DNA from: Flavobacteriaceae bacterium UBA980
GTDB lineage: Bacteria > Bacteroidota > Bacteroidia > Flavobacteriales > Flavobacteriaceae
DNA: 18,809 nt
Assembly: GCA_002292265.1 (NCBI GenBank)
Contig: DBBQ01000065.1
Span: forward strand, 1-18,809
Reading direction: 5' to 3'
The stretch's first letter is position 1, and each line of letters begins with the position of its first letter. Made by a program: the position numbers and the translations under genes. Of this stretch, positions 12,085 to 18,809 are shown one piece after another. The notes beneath the pieces were generated by a model. It searched no databases, was not told the origin of the DNA, and worked only from the letters and a program-made list of their open reading frames with translations.

Positions 12085-14274
12085 TTAATTTGCGATTTCG
12101 CTCATAAACTTAAGGCGGTACAAACGCAATTCCTCCTCCTCATAGTCTCCGTCAAAGGCTGCTGTTGCTTCTGAAATGGAATCTGAATCGGACTCGATAA
12201 AATAGTCATAGAGTTCTTCCAATTGATCATCATCAAAAAGATCTTCCAGATAATAATCAATATTGAGTCGGGTACCTGCAAAAACAATCGTTTCCATTTC
12301 CGAAACAAGCTTTTCCATCGACATCCCTTTGGCATCGGCAATATCTTCAAGAGGTAGTTTCCGATCGATACTTTGGATTAGATAAAGTTTCAATGCGGAA
12401 TTGATTCCTGTACTTTTGACCACCAAATCATCTGGGCGAGTGATCTCGTTTTCCTCAACGTATTGACTGATGAGGTTGATAAATTGGTCCCCATAGCGTT
12501 TTGCTTTCCCTTCTCCCACTCCATTAATCGTGACTAGTTCTTCCGAACTAATGGGGTATTTTAAACACATTTCTTCCAAGGAATTTTCTTGAAAGACAGC
12601 ATAGGGAGGCACTTCATTGGCTTCTGCCACCTGTTTTCTCAAGTTGAGTAACAATTGCATTAAAGTTTTATCCAAGACACCCTGTGACTTGACGGGTTGG
12701 ATAGGAACATTTTCCTGTCCCACAAATTTGTGGTCTTCCGTCATCATAAATGACTCGGGTTGGTCTAAAAATGCTTTTCCTCGAGTGGTGATTCGAATCA
12801 AACCATAGGCTTCGATTTCTTTGATGAGATACCCTGCCACTAAAGCTTGTCGAATTAACGCCATCCAAAAATGGGAGTCTTTGTTTGCTCCACTTCCAAA
12901 GACAGCAAGGGTATTGGTTTTGTGAGATTGAATTACTGCATTTTTCTCTCCCAAAAGAGTTTTTACCAACTCTTTAGACTTGTAAATTTCTTTGGTTTCT
13001 ACTATTGCTTTTAAAAGAAGGACTAGGACGTCTTTTGCGTCCACTTGCTCTTTTGGAAAACGCATGTTGTCATCCATAGCTCCTCCGTCTCCGGTCTCAT
13101 TGTCAAACGCTTCTCCAAAATAGTGAAGGATAAATTTACGTCTTGAAATTGAAGTTTCTGCGTAAGCCACCATATCTGCTAAAAGTGCCATTCCAATTTC
13201 TTGTTCTGCCAAGGGTTTACCTGACATGAATTTTTCCAATTTTTCAATGTCTTTGTAAGCATAAAATGCTAAACAATGACCTTCACCCCCATCTCGTCCT
13301 GCACGACCTGTTTCCTGATAATAACTCTCAATACTTTTCGGAATGTCGTGGTGAATCACAAAACGAACATCCGGTTTATCGATTCCCATACCAAAGGCAA
13401 TGGTCGCTACTATGATGTCGCAATCATCTTTCAAAAATTGATCTTGATGTGATACCCTAGACTTTGCATCCAGACCTGCATGATAGGGCAATGCATTAAT
13501 GCCATTTACCTGTAAAGTTTGAGCCAACTCCTCCACGCGTTTTCGTGACAAACAATAAATGATGCCCGACTTGCCACTATTTTGTTTTACAAATCGGATG
13601 ATATCAGAATCTACCTGATTTGTTTTTGTTCGGACCTCGTAATACAAATTCGGTCTATTGAAAGAGGCTTTAAAAACTTGAGCTTTCGAAATCCTCAAAT
13701 TTTTCATTATATCTTCTTGTACTTTTGGCGTTGCAGTAGCCGTCAGAGCAATAATCGGAATACTTTGTTTAAACTGCTCCAAGATGACCCGAAGATTGCG
13801 GTATTCAGGTCTAAAATCATGTCCCCATTCTGAAATACAATGGGCTTCATCAACTGCTAAAAAAGAAATCTTAACCGATTTGAAAAAATCTATAGTGTCC
13901 TTTTTGGAAAGGGATTCCGGTGCGACGTACAAGAGTTTGGTAATTCCATTGCGAATATCACTTTTCACTTGAGCCGTTTCGGTCTTGTTAAGCGATGAAT
14001 TCAGTACATGAGCGATACCATTTTCGGAGGAAATTCCCCGTATGGCATCCACTTGATTTTTCATTAAAGCGATAAGTGGAGACACTACAATAGCGGTACC
14101 TTCTTGAACCAGGGCAGGCAGCTGATAACAAAGCGACTTTCCTCCACCCGTAGGCATAATGACAAAGCAATCTTCTTTTTCTAGGATGTGCGTGATTACG
14201 GACTCCTGAAGTCCTTTAAAAGCAGAGAAACCAAAATGTTTCTTTAACTGAATTTTAAGTTCTTCCGCATTCAT
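12085..14274 (-). CDS. recQ: ATP-dependent DNA helicase RecQ, zinc cysteines absent
   Basis: A 729-residue 3'-5' DNA helicase for recombination and repair. Helicase motifs are complete: F14-G15-F16 and Q23 (motif 0), TGGGKS (42-47), SPLIALMKNQV (65-75), DEAH (142-145) followed by the RecQ aromatic-rich loop CISEWGHDFRPEYR, LTATAT (177-182), and YQETGRAGRDG (319-329). The RecQ-C zinc subdomain (about 340-410) keeps the YFGE landmark (385-388), but all four expected cysteines are missing: SRR replaces CRR at 377-379 and DNETGDGGAMDDNM replaces the CGxCDxC cluster. A winged helix, an HRDC domain (about 533-610) and a C-terminal helix-turn-helix region (about 615-680) with an acidic tail follow. 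It is divergent from tatC. Confidence 0.95.
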   Translation of the reverse strand: MNAEELKIQLKKHFGFSAFKGLQESVITHILEKEDCFVIMPTGGGKSLCYQLPALVQEGTAIVVSPLIALMKNQVDAIRGISSENGIAHVLNSSLNKTETAQVKSDIRNGITKLLYVAPESLSKKDTIDFFKSVKISFLAVDEAHCISEWGHDFRPEYRNLRVILEQFKQSIPIIALTATATPKVQEDIMKNLRISKAQVFKASFNRPNLYYEVRTKTNQVDSDIIRFVKQNSGKSGIIYCLSRKRVEELAQTLQVNGINALPYHAGLDAKSRVSHQDQFLKDDCDIIVATIAFGMGIDKPDVRFVIHHDIPKSIESYYQETGRAGRDGGEGHCLAFYAYKDIEKLEKFMSGKPLAEQEIGMALLADMVAYAETSISRRKFILHYFGEAFDNETGDGGAMDDNMRFPKEQVDAKDVLVLLLKAIVETKEIYKSKELVKTLLGEKNAVIQSHKTNTLAVFGSGANKDSHFWMALIRQALVAGYLIKEIEAYGLIRITTRGKAFLDQPESFMMTEDHKFVGQENVPIQPVKSQGVLDKTLMQLLLNLRKQVAEANEVPPYAVFQENSLEEMCLKYPISSEELVTINGVGEGKAKRYGDQFINLISQYVEENEITRPDDLVVKSTGINSALKLYLIQSIDRKLPLEDIADAKGMSMEKLVSEMETIVFAGTRLNIDYYLEDLFDDDQLEELYDYFIESDSDSISEATAAFDGDYEEEELRLYRLKFMSEIAN

Positions 14275-14322
14275 GAAAACAGTAAAGAGTTAATTTTTCA
14301 GGCATTTTTATTTGTAAGATAC

Positions 14323-14330
14323 CAAAAATA
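14323..14330 (-). promoter_or_regulatory. Candidate -7 box (TATTTTTG) for recQ
   Basis: Minus-strand TATTTTTG is an exact TAnnTTTG match 48 bases upstream of the recQ ATG. It sits inside a small inverted repeat (ATACC 14319-14323, GGTAT 14334-14338). The -33 element is not evident. Confidence 0.3.
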
Positions 14331-14359
14331 TAAGGTATTCACAATATAATATTTATACA

Positions 14360-14395
14360 TTTTTAAAGAAATCGAAACAATTGATTCTTTAAAAA
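14360..14395. promoter_or_regulatory. 36-bp palindrome between recQ and tatC, possible operator
   Basis: TTTTTAAAGAA (14360-14370) and TTCTTTAAAAA (14385-14395) are perfect 11-bp complements; allowing one bulged A the pairing extends by AATC/GATT to leave a nine-base loop. No T-run follows on the plus strand, so it is not a standard terminator. It overlaps a TTG (14381-14383) that could serve as the -33 element of tatC, with TACCATTTG at 14407-14415 as an imperfect -7 box (one base too long), so an operator or DNA-bending role is possible. Confidence 0.4.
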
Positions 14396-14441
14396 ATGCT
14401 GCTGGGTACCATTTGTTTTTGATATTTTTACCCACGAAACG

Positions 14442-14468
14442 ATGGATAAAAACAAGGAACTACTATGA
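14442..14468 (+). other. Eight-codon upstream ORF overlapping the tatC start
   Basis: ATG at 14442 opens an eight-codon frame (MDKNKELL) whose TGA (14466-14468) overlaps the tatC ATG (14465-14467) in an ATGA junction. This arrangement permits translational coupling, but so short a frame can arise by chance and I have no evidence that it is translated. Confidence 0.25.
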
Positions 14469-15289
14469 GTGGAGAATCTCCTAAAGACGAAATGTCCTTC
14501 TTGGATCATCTTGAAGAATTGCGATGGCACCTCATCCGCTCGGTGTTGGCAATTTTGATAATAGCTACGTTAGCTTTCCTATTTAAAGATTTTATTTTTG
14601 ACGTGCTCCTGTTTGGTCCTAAACATAAAGATTTTATTACCTACCGTTGGTTTTGTTCCATCTCACAAACATTGGGACAGGGAACTAGTTTTTGTATCGA
14701 GGAACTACCGTTTAGAATCCAAAGTCGAACAATGGCAGGTCAATTTTCAGCCCATTTGTGGACCTCTATTCTAGCAGGTTTTATTGTTTCTTTCCCATAT
14801 ATTGTTTTTGAATTTTGGAAATTTATCAGCCCAGGACTGTATGAAAACGAGCGTAAAAATGCACGTGGGTTTATTTTTATCGCTTCCCTCTTGTTTTTTA
14901 TCGGAGTACTCTTTGGATATTATATCGTTACCCCTTTATCGATTAACTTTTTAGGAAATTATACGGTGAGTAGTGAAATTTTTAATGATTTTGATTTAAG
15001 CAGTTATATCGGTCTGTTACGTGCTTCAGTGTTGGCTTCAGGTATCATTTTTGAGCTCCCCATCATCGTCTATTTTTTAACCAAATTAGGCATTATCACA
15101 CCCGCGTTTTTAAGAAAAAACAGGAAGATATCTTTGGTTGTTGTATTGAGTCTGTCTGCTATTATAACACCTCCCGATATTGTCAGTCAAATCATAGTGA
15201 GTATCCCAATATTGATTCTTTACGAAGTGAGTATTTTAATTTCGAGAATTGTGGTTAGAAATCAAGATAAAGCCCTTAAAAATGTCTGA
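14465..15289 (+). CDS. tatC: Sec-independent protein translocase subunit TatC
   Basis: TatC is the six-helix inner-membrane receptor for twin-arginine signal peptides in the Tat pathway, which exports folded proteins. The 274-residue protein has the cytoplasmic N-terminal recognition motif FLDHLEELRWHLIRS (12-26), the conserved FPYIVFEFWKFISPGLYENER segment around residues 110-130 with E116 at the position of the key acidic residue, and FELPIIVYFL in the later helices (196-205). The first external loop (about 50-95) is longer than in E. coli, as I recall for Bacteroidota. No TatA/B gene is in the window. It is first in the operon tatC - AhpD-like - lptB; its last codons overlap the next gene by eight bases. 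Confidence 0.95.
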   Translation: MSGESPKDEMSFLDHLEELRWHLIRSVLAILIIATLAFLFKDFIFDVLLFGPKHKDFITYRWFCSISQTLGQGTSFCIEELPFRIQSRTMAGQFSAHLWTSILAGFIVSFPYIVFEFWKFISPGLYENERKNARGFIFIASLLFFIGVLFGYYIVTPLSINFLGNYTVSSEIFNDFDLSSYIGLLRASVLASGIIFELPIIVYFLTKLGIITPAFLRKNRKISLVVVLSLSAIITPPDIVSQIIVSIPILILYEVSILISRIVVRNQDKALKNV

Positions 15290-15632
15290 TGCCGTAACAA
15301 ATTTTAACGAATATCGCAGTCGGATGAACGACAAGCTCCTAGATGGAGCGTCCATGACTTTAAAACGCATCTTCAGTTTGGACAACCAGGCGTATAAAGC
15401 AGGGAGTCTCGATGTTGCCACAAAAGAATTATTGGGTTTGGTCGCCTCTATGGTGCTTCGCTGTGACGACTGTGTAAAATATCATTTGGAAAATTGTCAC
15501 AAAGAACAACTCAGCAAAAATCAAGTTATGGAAGCGCTGGAGATCGCTACAGTAGTGGGAGGAAGCATTGTCATCCCCCACTTGAGAAGAGCTTACGAAT
15601 ATTGGGAAGCACTAGAAACGGAAACAAAATAA
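15282..15632 (+). CDS. Carboxymuconolactone decarboxylase / AhpD-like family protein
   Basis: A 116-residue all-helical protein of the CMD/AhpD-like superfamily. The AhpD proton-relay/redox constellation is present: E49, the CxxC pair C61-C64 in LRCDDCVKYH, and H68, with the same relative spacing as the catalytic residues of mycobacterial AhpD. A thiol-disulfide or alkylhydroperoxidase-type activity is therefore plausible but unproven; a further Cys is at 72. I chose the ATG at 15282 rather than a GTG/TTG-type extension to 15249, because the family N-terminus begins near here and the short overlap with the tatC stop fits translational coupling. lptB follows after four bases. Confidence 0.86.
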   Translation: MSDAVTNFNEYRSRMNDKLLDGASMTLKRIFSLDNQAYKAGSLDVATKELLGLVASMVLRCDDCVKYHLENCHKEQLSKNQVMEALEIATVVGGSIVIPHLRRAYEYWEALETETK

Positions 15633-15636
15633 AATC

Positions 15637-16377
15637 ATGAAGCTACGCGCAGAGGGTATCGAAAAATCGTACAAGGGACGGAAAGTCGTTAAAGGAATTT
15701 CATTGGAAGTAACCCAAGGAGAAATTGTAGGTCTCCTAGGACCCAATGGAGCGGGAAAGACTACTTCTTTTTACATGATCGTAGGACTGATCAAACCCAA
15801 TGCCGGAAGTATTTTTCTTAATGCAGATGAAATTACAAAATACCCCATGTATCGTCGGGCTCAGAACGGAATTGGATACCTAGCCCAGGAAGCTTCTGTA
15901 TTTCGAAAACTGAGTATCGAAGAAAATATTTTGAGTGTGCTGCAAATGACTTCTCTAAGCAAAGCGGCACAAAAAGAAAAAATGGAATCGCTTTTAGAAG
16001 AATTTGGACTTACACACATTCGCAAAAATCGCGGAGACTTACTCTCCGGAGGGGAACGCAGACGAACGGAAATTGCCCGAGCACTAGCCACCGACCCTAA
16101 ATTTGTTCTTTTAGATGAACCCTTTGCTGGAGTGGATCCAGTGGCAGTAGAAGACATTCAGCGTATCGTAGCGCATTTAAAAAAGAAAAACATCGGAATC
16201 CTTATCACCGATCACAATGTTCAAGAAACCCTTGCTATTACAGACAAAACTTACCTAATGTTTGAGGGAAGTATCCTCAAAGCAGGAACCCCTGAAGAAC
16301 TAGCCGAGGACGAAATGGTCCGCAAGGTTTACCTCGGTCAAAATTTCGAACTTCGCAAAAAGAAGCTTTCGTTTTAA
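15637..16377 (+). CDS. lptB: LPS export ABC transporter ATP-binding protein LptB
   Basis: LptB is the cytoplasmic ATPase that powers LptFG extraction of lipopolysaccharide from the inner membrane into the Lpt bridge. The 246-residue protein is a single ATP-binding domain with all motifs intact: Walker A GPNGAGKTT (35-43), Q84, signature LSGGE with the RRRTEIARALA continuation (136-151), Walker B FVLLDEP (156-162) with the catalytic Glu, the LptB-typical FAGVDPVAVEDIQ (163-175) and switch H193. LptFG and LptC are not in the window, which is common because lpt genes are scattered in Bacteroidota. It ends the tatC operon, 31 bases from the convergent pssA stop codon, with no recognisable terminator between them. 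Confidence 0.95.
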   Translation: MKLRAEGIEKSYKGRKVVKGISLEVTQGEIVGLLGPNGAGKTTSFYMIVGLIKPNAGSIFLNADEITKYPMYRRAQNGIGYLAQEASVFRKLSIEENILSVLQMTSLSKAAQKEKMESLLEEFGLTHIRKNRGDLLSGGERRRTEIARALATDPKFVLLDEPFAGVDPVAVEDIQRIVAHLKKKNIGILITDHNVQETLAITDKTYLMFEGSILKAGTPEELAEDEMVRKVYLGQNFELRKKKLSF

Positions 16378-16408
16378 ACAAGGACTACCTCTATTGGATT
16401 CACTAAAA

Positions 16409-17164
16409 TTAGTTATTGAAGGTGGTGCTATTGCGAATCACGTTGAGAATAAGATAAATCAGTATCAATAGGGGGACTGCAACCCAATTGAAAAAATAAA
16501 ACATCGGTAAACTCAGCAGCAGCAAAATCCATTGAAATTGGTATTCTTGAAAGCTTAGAGACTTGATTTTAAATGAAAAAAGCGGCAACCGAACATTCAT
16601 CAGAATTGCAGAAAGTAGTGTGATGATAACCAAAGTGGAATAGGACGTAATCACCTCCTTTAAAGATTCAAAAATAGGATGTTCAATCAGCAATGGAAGG
16701 GCTACGATAAACAAGGCATTGGCAGGAGCTGGAAGGCCTTTAAATTCTTCTTGTTGTTCTTTATCAATATTAAATCGGGCCAAACGGATTCCTGCACCCA
16801 AAGGAATCAAAAAACCTACCAGCGCAAGGGGAGCAAAAGAAAACGTAAATTCACTTTGTAAAATAATCGTAGAAAAATTCAACTCCCGAACCCCACTTTC
16901 CAAAAACAAATTATACATCACTACTCCGGGTACTACTCCGCTCGTAATCAAATCCGCCATGGAATCAAACTGAAGACCAAACTCACTCTCTGCATCCATT
17001 AATCGGGCGAAAAAACCGTCGAACAAATCAAAAAAGGCACCTAAGAAAACTAATAAAAAGGCTGCCTCAAATAAATTCTTGTAGGCTAAATAAGCCGCTG
17101 AACAACCACATAAAAAATTTAGCGCCGTAAACAGATTGGGAATGATTTTTTTAAGTAAGTGCAC
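16409..17164 (-). CDS. pssA: CDP-diacylglycerol-serine O-phosphatidyltransferase
   Basis: This membrane enzyme makes phosphatidylserine, the precursor of phosphatidylethanolamine, from CDP-diacylglycerol and serine. The CDP-alcohol phosphotransferase motif D-x2-DG-x2-AR-x8-G-x3-D-x3-D is perfect: DLFDGFFAR followed after eight residues by GLQFDSMAD. Several hydrophobic helices span the rest. The start is not an ATG. The open frame reaches TTG at 17212, but homologues begin just before IPNLFTALN, so the GTG at 17162-17164 (giving VHLLKKIIPNLFTALN, 251 residues) is the best candidate, with TTG at 17167 or 17212 as alternatives. It is divergent from lnt, whose product uses phospholipid as acyl donor, and convergent with lptB. 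Confidence 0.9.
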   Translation of the reverse strand: MHLLKKIIPNLFTALNFLCGCSAAYLAYKNLFEAAFLLVFLGAFFDLFDGFFARLMDAESEFGLQFDSMADLITSGVVPGVVMYNLFLESGVRELNFSTIILQSEFTFSFAPLALVGFLIPLGAGIRLARFNIDKEQQEEFKGLPAPANALFIVALPLLIEHPIFESLKEVITSYSTLVIITLLSAILMNVRLPLFSFKIKSLSFQEYQFQWILLLLSLPMFYFFNWVAVPLLILIYLILNVIRNSTTFNN

Positions 17165-17197
17165 CAAAAAATATTCTAATTTTCTACAATATACTAA

Positions 17198-17226
17198 TTG
17201 CAATAGCTTCAAAAAAATTAATTTCG
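17198..17226 (+). promoter_or_regulatory. Candidate promoter for lnt
   Basis: TTG (17198-17200), an 18-base spacer and TAATTTCG (17219-17226) fit the Bacteroidota TTG / TAnnTTTG pattern with one change in the -7 box. It ends five bases before the lnt ATG at 17232, so transcription would begin at or beside the start codon. Confidence 0.3.
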
Positions 17227-17231
17227 TATAA

Positions 17232-18809
17232 ATGTCGAAGACTTTAAATCATCTTGTCCTTTCCCTTTCCACAGGAATCCTCCTTGGACTTTCTTGGCCT
17301 ACGCAGGGACTAACTCTTCTCATTTTTGGAGCACTCGTCCCGTTGTTGTATGTGGAGGAGTCCATCCGAAAGGACACAGGCAAAAGAAAAGGACTTCGCC
17401 TGTTTTGCTTCAGCTATCTGAGCTTCTTAACGTGGAATCTGATCACTACCTGGTGGTTGTTCAATTCTACCCTATTTGGAATGTTGTTTGCCAATCTATG
17501 CAACAGTCTTTTTTACGCTCTTATTTTTCTTCTCTTTTACTGGGCCAAAGGAAGGTTGCCCCTTCGCAGCGCTCATATTTTTCTAGTAAGCCTTTGGTTG
17601 GCTTTTGAAAAACTTCATCTGATATGGGATTTTTCTTGGACCTGGCTCAACTTAGGAAATGTGTTTTCAGAACAAATCTATTGGATCCAATGGTATGAAT
17701 ACACGGGAACTTTCGGTGGTTCACTGTGGGTACTTTCTCTAAACCTTTGGTTTTTTTACATCCTTAAAAAGCAAAATTTCAAGCTTTCCAAAGTCCTTGT
17801 CCCTAGACTTGTTCCTCCCTTACTGTTCTTAGCTTTACCTATCGCTTTTTCTTTGTATCTCTATCAAAACGTAGAAACTCCTGAAAAAACTATTGAAGTG
17901 GTGTTGATGCAGCCCAACATCGATCCGTACAGCACCAAATACGAATTGACCAACAAAATATTTTTAGATCAGTTTTGGCAACAATCCAAACCCTTTTTAA
18001 CCCCAAATACAGACTACGTTTTAACTCCAGAAACCTATTTTGCAGAAGGCTATGGAGAAGAGTTTGCCACCTATGCTTCCACAGAAATCCACGGAGGAAT
18101 TCAAGAGGGTCTGGCTGCTTACCCAAAGCTTCAATGGATTAGCGGGATCCAGTTTTACGACACCTACGTTCAAAAAGAAGCCCCTTCACTTACCGCCAAT
18201 CTTGTTAGCAACAACCTATGGGTTGAATTTTACAATAGTGCAGTGCGTGAACAGTACGACGAAATACCGGACGTATACCACAAATCCAAATTAGTAGTTG
18301 GAGTGGAAAACATGCCATTTAAGGCGGTTTTAAAGCCCCTTTTAGGTGAGGTGATGATTGATTTGGGAGGTACCGTTTCAAGCCGTAAGATTCAAGAAAA
18401 TCGATCTGTTTTTTCAAATAGCAATTCCACTGAAAAAGCAGCCCCCATTATCTGTTATGAATCTATTTTTGGAGAATTTGTTACAGAATATGTTCAAAAT
18501 GGAGCTACTTTTTTAGCTGTCATCTCAAATGACGCCTGGTGGGGAGAAACTCCGGGACATCGTCAATTATTAAGTTATACCCGGCTACGTGCCATAGAAA
18601 ACCGACGCGACATTGCGCGAAGTGCCAATACAGGAATTTCTGCATTCATCGACGCACGAGGTGAACTTCTCCAACAGACAGCGTACAACACCAAAACTGT
18701 ACTGACAGGAAAAATAGCCTCGCGGTCCCAACTGACCTTTTACACTCGTTTTGGAGACCTGATTGCTCGTTGGTCCATTTTTATTGCTGCTCTTTTCTTT
18801 TTACTCGCC
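17232..18809 (+). CDS. lnt: Apolipoprotein N-acyltransferase (3' end outside window)
   Basis: Lnt transfers an acyl chain from phospholipid to the N-terminal cysteine of diacylated lipoproteins in the inner membrane. The frame is open for 526 codons from the ATG at 17232 to the window edge, so the C-terminus, including the end of the last transmembrane helix, is missing. The N-terminal 220 residues are multi-pass membrane helices with the family segments WAFEKLHLIWDFSWTWLNLG-like motif (here starting LAFEKLH) and a YEYTGTFGGS stretch. The nitrilase-like domain follows with the triad E267 (LTPETYF), K351 (VYHKSKLV) and C408 (PIICYESIFGE), then NDAWWGETPGHRQ and the RLRAIENRR helix. In the loop after K351 the usual PFGE is VGVE, keeping the Glu (E359). 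It is divergent from pssA. Confidence 0.95.
   Translation, partial: MSKTLNHLVLSLSTGILLGLSWPTQGLTLLIFGALVPLLYVEESIRKDTGKRKGLRLFCFSYLSFLTWNLITTWWLFNSTLFGMLFANLCNSLFYALIFLLFYWAKGRLPLRSAHIFLVSLWLAFEKLHLIWDFSWTWLNLGNVFSEQIYWIQWYEYTGTFGGSLWVLSLNLWFFYILKKQNFKLSKVLVPRLVPPLLFLALPIAFSLYLYQNVETPEKTIEVVLMQPNIDPYSTKYELTNKIFLDQFWQQSKPFLTPNTDYVLTPETYFAEGYGEEFATYASTEIHGGIQEGLAAYPKLQWISGIQFYDTYVQKEAPSLTANLVSNNLWVEFYNSAVREQYDEIPDVYHKSKLVVGVENMPFKAVLKPLLGEVMIDLGGTVSSRKIQENRSVFSNSNSTEKAAPIICYESIFGEFVTEYVQNGATFLAVISNDAWWGETPGHRQLLSYTRLRAIENRRDIARSANTGISAFIDARGELLQQTAYNTKTVLTGKIASRSQLTFYTRFGDLIARWSIFIAALFFLLA

Noticed and set aside
15249..15281. An 11-codon N-terminal extension of the AhpD-like protein
   Set aside because: It would overlap tatC by 41 bases and adds residues not expected in the family; the ATG at 15282 with an eight-base overlap is more natural.
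17294..17608. A 104-codon plus-strand frame and another at 18040-18294
   Set aside because: Both lie inside lnt in a different frame; the lnt frame (17232 to the edge) carries the membrane helices and the E-K-C triad, so these are shadows.

Overview
The window reads as a normal stretch of chromosome from a member of the Bacteroidota, most likely the Flavobacteriaceae. The evidence is AT-rich DNA, starts without strong Shine-Dalgarno sequences, several TAnnTTTG-type -7 boxes, lineage-typical families (DUF4294, DUF3276/PUR, DUF1573 lipoprotein, an enlarged NusB), a cyclophilin-FKBP fusion of the kind known from Flavobacterium, and intergenic palindromes of the CACTGAGC...GAAGTG type. Eighteen protein genes are supported, all intact; the last runs off the right edge. 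I see no tRNA, rRNA, CRISPR array, insertion sequence, phage gene or toxin-antitoxin module.

Layout. 1-2030: a secreted DUF4294 protein (-) divergent from an M42 aminopeptidase (+), which ends in a textbook intrinsic terminator. 2031-2339: a gene-free stretch holding two double-hairpin intergenic repeats and a likely pyrD terminator. 2340-5207: all on the minus strand, transcribed nusB, DUF1573 lipoprotein, yajC, then pyrD, with a strong terminator between yajC and pyrD that ends only six bases before the pyrD start codon. 5319-7460: an ABC exporter half-transporter and a PUR-domain protein (+). 7551-11032: a large secreted M14 metallopeptidase (+), a CsaA-like tRNA-binding-fold protein (-) whose stop codon touches the peptidase stop codon, and a thioredoxin/peroxiredoxin-like protein (+). 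11107-14274: the cyclophilin-FKBP fusion and RecQ, both minus. 14465-16377: tatC, an AhpD/CMD-like protein and lptB, a tight operon. 16409-18809: pssA (-) divergent from lnt (+, partial).

Functional themes. The right third serves the cell envelope: TatC (Tat export), LptB (LPS transport ATPase), PssA (phosphatidylserine synthase) and Lnt (lipoprotein acylation, using phospholipid as acyl donor). The middle-left holds housekeeping functions: NusB (transcription antitermination/rRNA), YajC (Sec accessory) and PyrD (pyrimidine synthesis). Redox and folding are represented by the thioredoxin-like protein, the AhpD-like CxxC protein and the two-domain prolyl isomerase.

I did not find a clearly undescribed system. 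The items most worth a second look are the terminator abutting pyrD (possible attenuation), the RecQ lacking zinc-ligand cysteines, the Asp in place of the catalytic Glu in the ABC exporter, the palindrome ahead of tatC, and the repeats at 2043-2183.
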